DNA from: CAZJYC01 sp964550165
GTDB taxonomy: Bacteria > Acidobacteriota > Aminicenantia > Aminicenantales > Aminicenantaceae
Assembly (NCBI GenBank): GCA_964550165.1
Contig: CAZJYC010000002.1
Span: 47,707 to 111,706 of the forward strand
DNA: 64,000 nt
Direction: 5' to 3'
The first letter of the stretch is position 1; the number at the start of each line of letters is the position of its first letter. Positions 16,630-24,870 of this stretch are shown here, one piece after another. Under the pieces are notes generated by a model, which ran no database searches, was not told the DNA's origin, and saw only the letters and a list, made by a program, of their open reading frames with translations. Made by a program: the position numbers and the translations under genes.

Positions 16630-17952
16630 TTAATGTTCATGTTCGTGAGGCTTTCTTATGGCCGACTTGAGTTTGCTCTCTGAATCGATGAGGAAATTGG
16701 CTGAAGTCACGACTCTTTCCCCGGCGTGAATGCCTTCCAGGACTTCGAAATAGTCATCGGTCTTCACGCCCAACCTGACTTCTCTGGGCTCGAAATAGCC
16801 TTCGCCCCGGTCGATGAAGACGATTGTCCTTGTCCCCGAATCGAGCACAGCACTCCTGGGAACCGTAAGCTTTTCACCCAAATTCCGATGAATGAGAGCT
16901 GCACCGTACATCTCTGGCTTCAGCTTGAAATTTTTATTGGGAAGCTCGATTCTGACCTTAACCGTCCTCGTCGCATTCTCAAGGTAAGGATAGACATAAG
17001 CGATTCGCCCTTCGAAATTCTCTTCGGGCAGATAAGGGAGCTCAAGTTGAACTTTCTGTCCTGTAGATATGAAAGGCAATTCGTACTCATAGATGTCGGC
17101 CAGGGCCCAGATGCGGGAAATATCGGCCAGTGTGTAAAGCTTTTCGCCTGGGTTGACAAATTTTCCCTGAAGTATGTTTTTCTCGATGACAAATCCGCTA
17201 AAGGGAGCATGGAAAGCCATACCTTTCAAAGGAGTGCCGGATTTTTTGAGACGTTGAATCTGTTCTTCGGTTATATCCCAGTTCACCAAACGTCTTCTTG
17301 CAGCATTTAAAAGAGAAGCAGAGCTTTTTGCCTCTTCAGAGTCAGCTCTGCTCCCAAAATAGCTCACGGCTTTCAAAGCCAGGAGATACTCTTCCTGGGC
17401 GGCGACAAGCTCCGGGCTGTAGATGGAAAAAAGAGGCTGTCCTTTATTGACCAACTGTCCTCTGAAATCCGCGTAGAGGTTCTCAATCCAGCCAGGAAAT
17501 TTGGTGTTGATATCCTTCAATCTTGTTTCATCATAGGTGAGCCTGGCAACTGTTCTGACTGTCTTGATGATAGTCCTGAACTCCGCCTTGGCGAATGTCA
17601 CTCCAATCAGCTGCTGCTTCTCGGGTGAGATCTGGACTGTCCCTTGCGGCATCTCCATCTCTTCCATTTTCTGTTCTTCTTCCACGGGGACCAGCGTCAT
17701 CCCGCAGATGGGGCAATCGCCAGGCTTATCGGAGACGTAGTTGGGGTGCCTTGGACAGCGGTAAAGAGTTTTTTTCTCGAGCTGCTTTCTTTCAGGCTCT
17801 TGAACATGCTCCGCATGAGCCCCATAAATCTCTTCTGAGGAAGGCTTGACCGGCTGAGGACTTCTCTTACAGGAATACAAAAAGATGAAGAAAACGATAA
17901 GCAGGCAAAGCAGGATGATGCTGAATCCGATTTTTTTTGACCTTTTCAACAT
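16630..17952 (-). CDS. cusB: CusB-like RND periplasmic adaptor with heavy-metal-binding domain
   Basis: Membrane-fusion protein linking the CusA pump to the TolC-like channel. It opens with a hydrophobic anchor (IILLCLLIVFFIFLYSC) that ends in a lipobox-like Cys, so it may be a lipoprotein. Residues ~64-87 form the short heavy-metal-binding module (YRCPRHPNYV, then CPICGMTL), seen in Cus-type adaptors and thought to capture Cu(I). The usual hairpin, lipoyl and beta-barrel segments follow (KGQPLFSIYSPELVAAQEEY; HAPFSGFVIEKNILQGKFVNPGE). The C-terminus is His-rich (PHEHEH). It begins 12 bp after the tolC-like gene and is followed 14 bp later by cusA. Confidence 0.92.
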   Translation of the reverse strand: MLKRSKKIGFSIILLCLLIVFFIFLYSCKRSPQPVKPSSEEIYGAHAEHVQEPERKQLEKKTLYRCPRHPNYVSDKPGDCPICGMTLVPVEEEQKMEEMEMPQGTVQISPEKQQLIGVTFAKAEFRTIIKTVRTVARLTYDETRLKDINTKFPGWIENLYADFRGQLVNKGQPLFSIYSPELVAAQEEYLLALKAVSYFGSRADSEEAKSSASLLNAARRRLVNWDITEEQIQRLKKSGTPLKGMAFHAPFSGFVIEKNILQGKFVNPGEKLYTLADISRIWALADIYEYELPFISTGQKVQLELPYLPEENFEGRIAYVYPYLENATRTVKVRIELPNKNFKLKPEMYGAALIHRNLGEKLTVPRSAVLDSGTRTIVFIDRGEGYFEPREVRLGVKTDDYFEVLEGIHAGERVVTSANFLIDSESKLKSAIRKPHEHEH

Positions 17953-17964
17953 GGCTCACTCCTT

Positions 17965-19209
17965 TTATTTAATAAATTCCAAAGAGATCATCTCTTCTAT
18001 TTTTGCCGTCGCGACCCAAAGATGACTCAGGTTCTTGAAATACTCCATTCGGTAGGAAAAAAGGCTGTTGATATCGGAAAGAAGCGATAAAAAATCGACT
18101 CGATCCACCTCATAGTTCGAGAGCGAAGATTCCAGCGCCAGAGTTGCCTGAGGGATGGTTCTCTCTTTGTAGAGCCTGATAAGATTTTCCGCTGTCTTGG
18201 CCATGAGAAAGCTATCACTCACCATGTAAGTTATCTCATTCCTCATCGAGGCATAATGATTTTTTGAGCTGCTGAGCTTGGCGCGGGATTCCTCCAGGAG
18301 CTTCGATTGTTTCCGGCTGGAGAAGAGCGGAATTTCTATCCCGACCATGACCTCATACATGTCTTTCAAGGGGCCTTTAAAATCCTTTCCGACCTGAACC
18401 ATAAAATTCGGATAGAATTCTTTTTTGGCCATCTTGACTTCGGTCAAGCTCTCATCAATCATCAGCCCGGCCTCTCTCAAATAGGGAGAATTTGTTATCG
18501 CTTCTTCATGAAGTTCGCTCAACTCTGCCTTAAGCTCGTAGAAGGGAAGCTCTTCAGGATTCCCGAGAGGATTTTCAGGCGAAAAGTCGAGCAGGCTGTT
18601 GATGTTCGCTTGAGTCGCTTTCGCTGTCTGTTCTGTCGTGATGAGCATCTCATCGATGCCGGAAATTTCAACCTGGGCCTTGAATACATCCGACTGAACG
18701 CCTTTTCCGACAGAATACTTGACTTCAGCAATGTTCAGCGCTTTTTCTAAAATTCTTTTCTTCTCAAGCAGAAGCTCTTGCATTTTTTGAATATAAAAAA
18801 GCCTTGAATAGAGTTCTTTTATCTCGCGCACAAGAGAAAACTTCGCAGCCTGGAGAACCTCTTCAGCCTGCAAAGCCCTATAAGAGGCAATCTTCGATTT
18901 CAGAGCGAGCTTTCCCGGGAAAGGAATGACTTGGGAAATAGAAAACCCGACTCCGCTCATCATCTCTTCTCCGACGGAAAATCGGTCCAGTCCGATGTTC
19001 TTCAGGCTGAACCCAACCACAGAATCAGGCAATGCTCCTTCAGGCGGTATCCTGGACTTGAGCGCCTGAACTGTATCCTGAAGAGCCTTAATTTTGGGAT
19101 TTCTCTCCAAGCCTGAACCGATCAGGTTCTTCAATTCGAGAGTTTCTCCAAGGCTTCGCGCATTCAGGAATAGATTCAAGAGAAAAGCCAGAACAAAAGC
19201 TTTTTTCAT
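17965..19209 (-). CDS. TolC-family outer membrane efflux protein
   Basis: A 414-residue outer-membrane channel of the TolC/CusC family, expected to complete the CusBA pump. It starts with a signal peptide (KKAFVLAFLLNLFLNARSLG), followed by two repeats rich in long helices, e.g. EEVLQAAKFSLVREIKELYS and FSLRYRM-type segments near the end. The ATG at 19209 is set by a strong AAGGAGG ribosome binding site; an upstream in-frame start is rejected. There is no lipobox, unlike E. coli CusC. A 28-codon frame (19206-19292) ends in an ATGA overlap with this start and could couple translation. Confidence 0.88.
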   Translation of the reverse strand: MKKAFVLAFLLNLFLNARSLGETLELKNLIGSGLERNPKIKALQDTVQALKSRIPPEGALPDSVVGFSLKNIGLDRFSVGEEMMSGVGFSISQVIPFPGKLALKSKIASYRALQAEEVLQAAKFSLVREIKELYSRLFYIQKMQELLLEKKRILEKALNIAEVKYSVGKGVQSDVFKAQVEISGIDEMLITTEQTAKATQANINSLLDFSPENPLGNPEELPFYELKAELSELHEEAITNSPYLREAGLMIDESLTEVKMAKKEFYPNFMVQVGKDFKGPLKDMYEVMVGIEIPLFSSRKQSKLLEESRAKLSSSKNHYASMRNEITYMVSDSFLMAKTAENLIRLYKERTIPQATLALESSLSNYEVDRVDFLSLLSDINSLFSYRMEYFKNLSHLWVATAKIEEMISLEFIK

Positions 19210-19366
19210 GTTGTCCTCCTTAAGTCTTCCGGCAAGAGACAATGCCTTTCATCCATGATGTCTGTTGATTCATCCCACGACATCCTTGTCATTTCCATCT
19301 TTGATGATCGCCATCTTCATTCTTTTTTCTATCTTTATAATAGCTATAGAATCTATTGAAATTATA

Positions 19367-19393
19367 GGAATAAATTATAAAAAAATTTATTCC
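19367..19393. promoter_or_regulatory. A/T-rich inverted repeat upstream of the tolC-cusBA operon
   Basis: GGAATAAAT (19367-19375) and ATTTATTCC (19385-19393) form a perfect 9-bp inverted repeat with a 9-bp spacer. On the minus strand, TATAAT-like hexamers lie in and beside it. It is about 160 bp upstream of the tolC-like start, where a separate promoter/operator for tolC-cusB-cusA would be expected. It bears no resemblance to the CsoR-like site at 23443. The rest of the gap 19210-19492 shows no further gene I can defend. Confidence 0.35.
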
Positions 19394-19492
19394 CTTCTCA
19401 CATGTTTACCTGAGTTTTGTCTCATGAACTAATAACAATGTCCCTCTTCGTTCGCTCCATCTGGTAATTTCTTCCTTCTCTGGCTCAAGCTT

Positions 19493-19867
19493 CTATCGGA
19501 CAATCATCTTCCCCCTCATCATTCCCATTCCGCAGGTAAACTCATACTCTCCCTCTCTCTCAGGCGTAAATTCTACAGCAGTTGTCTTGAAGGCCGGGAG
19601 CGGCTTTCTGATGTTAAAGTCTCCGAAAACAATGGTATCAGAGCAGTCCGCTGTCTCATCACGGTAGAAATTCAGCCGCACCGGTATTCCTTTCTTGACG
19701 ACGATAACATCGGGCGTGTATCCGCCTTTGACCTCGATCCTGACTTCCTGGAGCTCGCTGCCTCTCATCGCAGCCGCGGTCTTCTGTCTTCTTGAAAATA
19801 GAAAATACCAGTTGACCAGGACGATGAGAGCAACTCCGACAACTGTGATGATAATTTTTTCCAGCAT
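19493..19867 (-). CDS. membrane-anchored cupredoxin-domain protein
   Basis: A 124-residue protein with one N-terminal membrane helix (IIITVVGVALIVLVNWYFLF) and a periplasmic cupredoxin domain. The copper-site pattern is Cys75 in ADCSDTIVF and the C-terminal loop FTCGMGMMRGKMIV (Cys112 plus several Met), typical of the plastocyanin-like domains found with copper ATPases. The ATG at 19867 is chosen because AGGAGG lies six bases upstream; a second ATG nine codons earlier has no such site. It sits between copA and the efflux operon on the same strand and probably hands copper to CusB or buffers it. That role is inferred from position. Confidence 0.85.
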   Translation of the reverse strand: MLEKIIITVVGVALIVLVNWYFLFSRRQKTAAAMRGSELQEVRIEVKGGYTPDVIVVKKGIPVRLNFYRDETADCSDTIVFGDFNIRKPLPAFKTTAVEFTPEREGEYEFTCGMGMMRGKMIVR

Positions 19868-19883
19868 CACAATCCTCCTTTTG

Positions 19884-20040
19884 CGAGGAAGCATCTATAA
19901 TTCCTTAATCGACAGGAATCAGTCTGGGTGCTGAAAAAACCGTGCAGAAAAAGGGGACTGTCCCCTTCTTCTCCTTTTTCTCTTTGCGAGGAACCGGGGC
20001 TGATTCCTAATATGACTTTCCTCCATAAAAAAATGCATTC
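19884..20040. mobile_element. degenerate dispersed element between cupredoxin gene and copA
   Basis: The left end GAGGAAGCATCTATAATTCC and right end ATGACTTTCC..AAAAAAATGCATTC match the ends of the short element at 33445-33493, and the left end matches those at 8536 and 42656. Inside is a perfect 9-bp inverted repeat AGGAATCAG (19914-19922) / CTGATTCCT (20000-20008), enclosing a second hairpin at 19953-19965. The element overlaps the region just upstream of the cupredoxin start. Confidence 0.45.
19953..19965. terminator. G/C hairpin, possible terminator after copA
   Basis: GGGGACTGTCCCC has 5-bp arms and a 3-base loop, flanked by A-run and T-rich sequence on both sides (AGAAAAA and TTCTTCTCC), so it could act in either direction. 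It lies 80 bp after the copA stop and before the cupredoxin gene. The T-tract is interrupted, so termination may be partial. Confidence 0.35.
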
Positions 20041-20043
20041 TTC

Positions 20044-22815
20044 TTAAGACTCGAGCTTGATCCTTCTCAGCCTCAATGAATTGGATACGACGGAAACAGA
20101 GCTGAAGGCCATGGCCGCTGAGGCAAAAATCGGGTTGAGCAGAATCCCGAAAAAAGGATAGAGGACACCGGCAGCGATGGGGATTCCGGCCGTGTTGTAG
20201 AAAAAAGCCCAGAAAAGGTTCTGCTTGATGACCCGGATTGTTTTTTTGCTCAGCTCGATAGCCGAGACAACAGCGAGAAGGTCATCCTTGATTAAAGTGA
20301 TGTCCGAAGCTTCCATGGCAATGTCCGTGCCCGAGCCGATTGCGATTCCGATATCAGCCTGGGCCAGGGCCGGGGCATCGTTGATTCCGTCACCCACCAT
20401 CCCCACTCTCTTCCCTTCGGATTGAAACCTCTTGATCTCAAGGACCTTATCCTCAGGAAGGACTTCGGAAAGGACTCTGTCAATCCCGGCTTTTCTGGCT
20501 ATGGCTTCGGCAGTGCGACGGTTATCCCCGGTGAGCATCACCACTTCCAGACCCATTTTTTTGAATCTCTGCACAGCCTTGGCGGAATTGTCCTTGAGCG
20601 TATCGGCCACGCCGATGAGTCCTGCCGCCTTCTCTCCGAGAGCGACATAAACCGCCGTCTTTCCTTCTGCGGCGAATTCCTGAGCGCGGGCTTCCAGAGC
20701 TTTGACTTCAACTTTGCGCTCCTGCATTAACCTGGCATTGCCCAGAAGAATTGTTTTTCCTTCCACTTCCGCCTCGATTCCCTGGCCTTCTATCGCTTTA
20801 AAGTTTTTTGGCGCCTGCAGCTCGATTCCACGTTCAGCCGCTTTCCTGACAATGGCTTCTCCAAGAGGATGCTCCGAAGCTTTCTCAGCGCTGGCCGCAT
20901 ATGTTAAAATTTCATCCTGGGTCAAAGCGTTCAGCGTGACAAGATCTGTTACTTCCGGCTCTCCTTTGGTCAGGGTCCCTGTCTTGTCGAGGACGAGGAT
21001 GTCCAGCTTGTGGGCTGTTTCCAGGCTCTCTCCGCCTTTGATCAAAACACCGTTCTCCGCACCTTTGCCTGTCCCGACCATGACCGCCGTGGGTGTGGCC
21101 AGCCCCAGAGCGCAGGGGCAGGCAATGATCATCACCGCCACAAAATTCAAGAGGGCAAACGTCAGAGCAGGGTCAGGGCCAAAATTGAACCAGACGACAA
21201 AGGTGGCGATGGCGACCGAAATCACGATCGGCACAAAATAGCCGGCAATAACATCCGCCAGCCTCTGGATTGGCGCTTTGGATCCTTGAGCGTCCTGGAC
21301 GAGCTTTATGATCTGGGCCAGGGCTGTATTCTTTCCAACCTTCGTCGCTTTGAACTCGAAGCTTCCGGTTTTGTTGATGCTGGCGCCGATAACCTCATCG
21401 CCCGGTTCTTTCTTGGCCGGCAGGCTCTCTCCGGTGATCATCGATTCATCCACGGCAGATTTTCCAGAGGTGACAATCCCGTCCACAGGAATCTTCTCGC
21501 CGGGCCTGACAACGACAATGTCCCCAACCAGAACCTCTTCCACCGGAATGTCGACTTCCTCCGCATCTCTAATGACCCGGGCTGTCTTCGGCTGCAGGCC
21601 TGCCAATTTCTTTATGGCTTCGGATGTCTGTCCTTTGGCCCTTGTCTCCAGGAGCCTGCCGAGAAGGATGAGGACGATGATTATCGCCGATGTGTCGAAG
21701 TAGACTTCGGGCTTTATCCCGCCCCGAATGAAAAAAGAGGGGGAAAGCGTGGCAGCCGCGCTGTAAATGTAGGCTGCCGAAGTGCCGACAGCGATCAGGG
21801 TGTTCATGTCGGCATTCCTGTGCCGGAACGCCCCCCACGCTCCTTTGTAAAACTGCCAGCCCATCCAGAACTGCACGGGCGTGGCCAGGGCCCAGAGGAC
21901 GTAGAAATTGTTCAAAAAGTCAGGAATCCAGGGGAACCATTGCGGAGAACTGCCCAGGAAGATGAGAAAGCCTAGAGCCAGCCCTGCAAAGAACTTGACT
22001 TTGAGCTTGCAGTATTCTTTCTCGCGGACAATCCTTTCCATGTCGGCCCATTCCTGTTCTGGAGGGATCTCTAAAACCTTGTAACCTGACTGTTCGATGA
22101 CCTTTTTGATCTCTGACAGGCCTATTTCTGAAGGGATGTATTCGACATTGGCTTTCTCTGTGGCTAAATTCACTGCAGCCTTGGTCACACCCCTCGTCCG
22201 TAAAAGGGCCTTCTCGATATTCTGAACGCAGGAAGCGCACTGCATCCCTCGAACGGGGATTTCGACCGATGATGTTCCCACATCATAGCCGCTTCTCCTG
22301 ATGGAGAAGATGAAGTCATGGGGCTTGATGAGCTGGGGTTGGTAAAGGACGGTCGCTTTGGACGTGGCAAAGTTAACGTTGGCCTTCTCAACTCCTTTTA
22401 AGCCAGTCAAGCTTCTCTGGATGGTGCTTGCGCAACTGGCGCAACTCATGCCGACTATCGGCAGGTCAATTCTTTCAGATTTTCGCGCGTTTTGAGTTGG
22501 CAGCCCCTTCTCCTCCCCGGATTTTTCTATTTCGGTCTCCTCTTCTCCTTCGTGTTCCTTTTCTTCTGACTTTATGTACCTCTCAGGGTTCTCGTCGAAT
22601 TTCTGTTTGCATATTTTGGAGCAGAAATAATAAGTCTTGCCCTTGTATACAGAAGAGCCGGCAGCCTCCTTCTCGTTGAATGTCATCCCACAAACTAAAT
22701 CCTCAGCCATTTCGGACCTGCTCGACGGTGCACTCCATTCTCGAAACCATGGCTTGAGTTTTTCTTGGACTTGGCTGGCAATCTTGAGCAATTCCGGATT
22801 CTCCACAGCCTTCAT
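20044..22815 (-). CDS. copA: copper-exporting P-type ATPase with YHS and two HMA domains
   Basis: Inner-membrane P1B-1 ATPase that pumps Cu(I) out of the cytosol. Its 923 residues begin with a soluble N-terminus: a YHS metal-binding domain (VCGMTF at ~42, FCSKICKQKF at ~65-73), then two heavy-metal-associated domains with GMSCASC (~122-128) and GMQCASC (~190-196). The membrane copper site is the CPC of IIACPCALGLATP. The phosphorylation loop is DKTGTLT, the phosphatase loop is TGES, and the hinge is GDGINDAPALAQADIG. YN and MAxSS in the last helices (NTAGIPIAAG; AMAFSSVSVVSNSLRL) fit Cu(I) specificity. ATG at 22815 follows AGAGG; csoR lies 50 bp upstream in the same operon. Confidence 0.96.
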   Translation of the reverse strand: MKAVENPELLKIASQVQEKLKPWFREWSAPSSRSEMAEDLVCGMTFNEKEAAGSSVYKGKTYYFCSKICKQKFDENPERYIKSEEKEHEGEEETEIEKSGEEKGLPTQNARKSERIDLPIVGMSCASCASTIQRSLTGLKGVEKANVNFATSKATVLYQPQLIKPHDFIFSIRRSGYDVGTSSVEIPVRGMQCASCVQNIEKALLRTRGVTKAAVNLATEKANVEYIPSEIGLSEIKKVIEQSGYKVLEIPPEQEWADMERIVREKEYCKLKVKFFAGLALGFLIFLGSSPQWFPWIPDFLNNFYVLWALATPVQFWMGWQFYKGAWGAFRHRNADMNTLIAVGTSAAYIYSAAATLSPSFFIRGGIKPEVYFDTSAIIIVLILLGRLLETRAKGQTSEAIKKLAGLQPKTARVIRDAEEVDIPVEEVLVGDIVVVRPGEKIPVDGIVTSGKSAVDESMITGESLPAKKEPGDEVIGASINKTGSFEFKATKVGKNTALAQIIKLVQDAQGSKAPIQRLADVIAGYFVPIVISVAIATFVVWFNFGPDPALTFALLNFVAVMIIACPCALGLATPTAVMVGTGKGAENGVLIKGGESLETAHKLDILVLDKTGTLTKGEPEVTDLVTLNALTQDEILTYAASAEKASEHPLGEAIVRKAAERGIELQAPKNFKAIEGQGIEAEVEGKTILLGNARLMQERKVEVKALEARAQEFAAEGKTAVYVALGEKAAGLIGVADTLKDNSAKAVQRFKKMGLEVVMLTGDNRRTAEAIARKAGIDRVLSEVLPEDKVLEIKRFQSEGKRVGMVGDGINDAPALAQADIGIAIGSGTDIAMEASDITLIKDDLLAVVSAIELSKKTIRVIKQNLFWAFFYNTAGIPIAAGVLYPFFGILLNPIFASAAMAFSSVSVVSNSLRLRRIKLES

Positions 22816-22865
22816 CAAAAGAGCCTCTTATCGCTTTGCTGAAATAATAGGACATTTTGTTCTCC

Positions 22866-23150
22866 TTAGTATTTTCTGAATTTCTCCAGGACTTCGATCA
22901 CCTCATCGATCTTGGTTTCTTTGTCTTCCCTGCTTCCTGTGCTGAAGGATTCACGCACACATCCTCTGAGGTGTCTTTTCAGGATATTCTGCCCGACGCG
23001 CATGACCGCACCCACCACAGAAGAAAGCTGGGTCAGAATATCGATGCAGTATCTTTTCTCCTCGATCATCTTCTGAACGCCCCTGATCTGTCCTTCAATC
23101 CTTTTCAAGCGGACAATTTCCTCTAAATGGGTCGTTTTTTGTTCCTCCAT
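22866..23150 (-). CDS. csoR: CsoR-family copper-sensing repressor
   Basis: A 94-residue all-helical repressor of the CsoR/RcnR/FrmR family. The Cu(I)-sensing set is present: Cys35 (RYCIDIL), His60 and Cys64 (KRHLRGC), the C-H-C pattern of copper CsoRs, as opposed to the RcnR or FrmR variants. When copper binds, family members release DNA. The gene lies between the SHOCT protein (26 bp upstream) and copA (50 bp downstream) in one operon, whose promoter carries a CATACC-N7-GGTATG site, so negative autoregulation is the natural reading. Confidence 0.94.
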   Translation of the reverse strand: MEEQKTTHLEEIVRLKRIEGQIRGVQKMIEEKRYCIDILTQLSSVVGAVMRVGQNILKRHLRGCVRESFSTGSREDKETKIDEVIEVLEKFRKY

Positions 23151-23176
23151 CGATACCTCCTAAGATTTTTAAACGC

Positions 23177-23395
23177 TCAAGATTGTAGGCCTTTCTTTTT
23201 CTGCTCGAATTCTTCTTTGTTGATTTCTCCCCTTGCATATCTTTTCTTCAATATCTCTAAGGCGCTCGATTCACTCTTTCTTCCTTGCTGGACAAGCCAT
23301 TTGACCAGAAAAACAAGGCCAACAATGACCAAGATCCAAAAAAGCCACATAAAAATTCCCATGAAACCATAATTTCCCCACATCATTGTCTTCAT
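23177..23395 (-). CDS. SHOCT-domain small membrane protein
   Basis: A 72-residue protein with one membrane helix (GIFMWLFWILVIVGLVFLVKWL) and a cytosolic SHOCT module (ALEILKKRYARGEINKEEFEQKKKGL). The N-terminus MKTMMWGNYGFM is Met-rich, as in small membrane proteins encoded with copper-resistance genes. It is the first gene of the csoR-copA operon, with GGAGATG upstream of its start. The biochemical role is unknown; association with the copper pump is inferred from position. Confidence 0.85.
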   Translation of the reverse strand: MKTMMWGNYGFMGIFMWLFWILVIVGLVFLVKWLVQQGRKSESSALEILKKRYARGEINKEEFEQKKKGLQS

Positions 23396-23435
23396 CTCCT
23401 TTCAGAAGGCACTTTCTTCATTGCCTATTTTTGCA

Positions 23436-23465
23436 ATATAGCATACCCTCCTATGGTATGTCAAT
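23436..23465 (-). promoter_or_regulatory. csoR-copA operon promoter with CsoR-like operator
   Basis: On the minus strand TTGACA (23460-23465) and TATATT (23436-23441) are 18 bp apart, a good sigma70 promoter. The spacer and part of the -35 contain CATACC-N7-GGTATG (23443-23461), close in form to known CsoR operators (TACC...GGTA dyads). It lies 41 bp before the SHOCT gene. Binding there would hide the promoter until copper rises. Confidence 0.75.
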
Positions 23466-23524
23466 AGCGAATCTTGATTTTTGAAAATTGAGGAAAAAAT
23501 GATGCTTACGACCCAGGGCCTGTA

Positions 23525-23553
23525 TTGCACGCCTCTACCATTTGTGCTAGAAT
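23525..23553 (+). promoter_or_regulatory. promoter of the yebC-ruvCAB-queA operon
   Basis: TTGCAC (23525-23530), a 17-bp spacer and TAGAAT (23548-23553) make a plausible sigma70 promoter 31 bp before the yebC ATG. No LexA-type box is apparent around it, so SOS control of the ruv genes is not supported by what I can see. Confidence 0.6.
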
Positions 23554-23583
23554 TCCTACGATTCAATCCAGAAGGAGAAAACC

Positions 23584-24339
23584 ATGTCGGGGCATTCTAA
23601 ATGGCATTCCATAAAACATAAAAAGGCTGCCCAGGATGCAAAAAGGGGCAAGCTTTTCACCAAAATCATCCGCGAATTATCCGTCGCTGCGCGGACTGGC
23701 GGTGGCGATCCCGAAGCCAATCCGCGGTTGAGGAAGGCGATCGCTGAAGCCAAAACCGTCAACATGCCTTCGGATAACATCAAAAGAGCGATCATGAAGG
23801 GCACCGGACAGCTGGAAGGGACAAGCTACGAAGAGATCACTTACGAGGGGTACGGCCCTGGTGGCGTGGCGATCTACGTCGAAGCTCTCTCAGATAACAA
23901 AAATCGCACTGTTTCTGAGCTAAGGCATATCTTCACCAAGAATAACGGCCGTATCGGCGAGTCCGGATGTGTCGCCTGGATGTTCGAGCGAAAAGGTTAC
24001 ATCGTTGTGGATAAGGCAAGAGCCTCAGAAGACAAACTTCTCGAAATCGCTCTTGAGGCTGGAGCAGAAGATTTAGGGGAGGATGGAAGCAACTATGAAA
24101 TCTTTACTCCGCCCGACAAATATGAAACCGTGGTCGAGTCCTTGAAGAAAAATAATATTGAATTGGCAGCCACAAACGTGGCTTATGTTCCCAAAAATAA
24201 TGTCAAGCTGGAGGGAAAACAGGCCCAGCAGCTTTTGCGGTTGATGGAAGAGCTGGAGGACCATGATGATGTCCAGCACGTCTGGGCGAATTTTGACATC
24301 GACGAAGAGGAAATTGCCAGATATTCCACTGCTGCCTGA
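23584..24339 (+). CDS. yebC: YebC/PmpR (TACO1) family protein
   Basis: Cytosolic 251-residue protein of the YebC/TACO1 family. The signature MSGHSKWHSIKHKKAAQDAKRG opens it, followed by KLFTKIIRELSVAAR, GGGDPEANPRLR and NMPSDNIKRAI. Members were first described as transcription regulators and more recently as factors that help ribosomes through proline runs. AAGGAG lies nine bases upstream. The ruvC start follows 12 bp after the stop, the common yebC-ruvCAB arrangement. Confidence 0.95.
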   Translation: MSGHSKWHSIKHKKAAQDAKRGKLFTKIIRELSVAARTGGGDPEANPRLRKAIAEAKTVNMPSDNIKRAIMKGTGQLEGTSYEEITYEGYGPGGVAIYVEALSDNKNRTVSELRHIFTKNNGRIGESGCVAWMFERKGYIVVDKARASEDKLLEIALEAGAEDLGEDGSNYEIFTPPDKYETVVESLKKNNIELAATNVAYVPKNNVKLEGKQAQQLLRLMEELEDHDDVQHVWANFDIDEEEIARYSTAA

Positions 24340-24351
24340 AAAACATATTTG

Positions 24352-24870
24352 ATGAGGGTTCTTGGAATCGATCCCAGCATCCAATCGACAGGATTCGGCA
24401 TCATCGAATACACGGATAACATTTACACAGTCTTGAGCTGTGGCGTGATCAAGCCTTCCCGCCGTAAGCTTTTTCATCATAAAATCAACGAGATTAGAAC
24501 ACGCCTGGAAAGCCTGATCGAGACATACAAGCCTGATGAAGTGGCCATCGAAAATCCTTTTTACGCCCAGAACATCAGGACAGCCATTGCCCTTGGCCAG
24601 GTAAGGGGAGCGACGCTGGTGGCTGTGGCTGCCGGCAATTGCCCTCTCTTCGAGTATTCGCCTCTGGAGATTAAAAAAGCCGTTACAGGCTACGGGCAGG
24701 CCGATAAAAACCAGGTGAGGGCCATGGTCAAAACGCTGCTCAATTTCAAAGACGAATATTTGGCCACAGATGCTTCAGACGCCCTGGCCACCGCCTACTG
24801 CCATCTGAATTCGAGAATTTTCCATCAGAGAATCATGGAATCTGAAAAGGGAAGGAAAGAGCAGTCATGA
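24352..24870 (+). CDS. ruvC: Holliday junction resolvase RuvC
   Basis: Nicks Holliday junctions symmetrically as a dimer in the RuvABC resolvasome. The 172-residue protein has all four acidic residues: Asp7 (LGIDPS), Glu67 (AIENPF), Asp140 and Asp143 (ATDASDALA). The ATG at 24352 is preferred to the TTG one codon earlier. Its stop overlaps the ruvA start as ATGA. Confidence 0.95.
   Translation: MRVLGIDPSIQSTGFGIIEYTDNIYTVLSCGVIKPSRRKLFHHKINEIRTRLESLIETYKPDEVAIENPFYAQNIRTAIALGQVRGATLVAVAAGNCPLFEYSPLEIKKAVTGYGQADKNQVRAMVKTLLNFKDEYLATDASDALATAYCHLNSRIFHQRIMESEKGRKEQS

Noticed and set aside
23436..23465. LexA box controlling ruvCAB
   Set aside because: The dyad here faces the copper operon and fits a CsoR site; no SOS box is seen in front of yebC.
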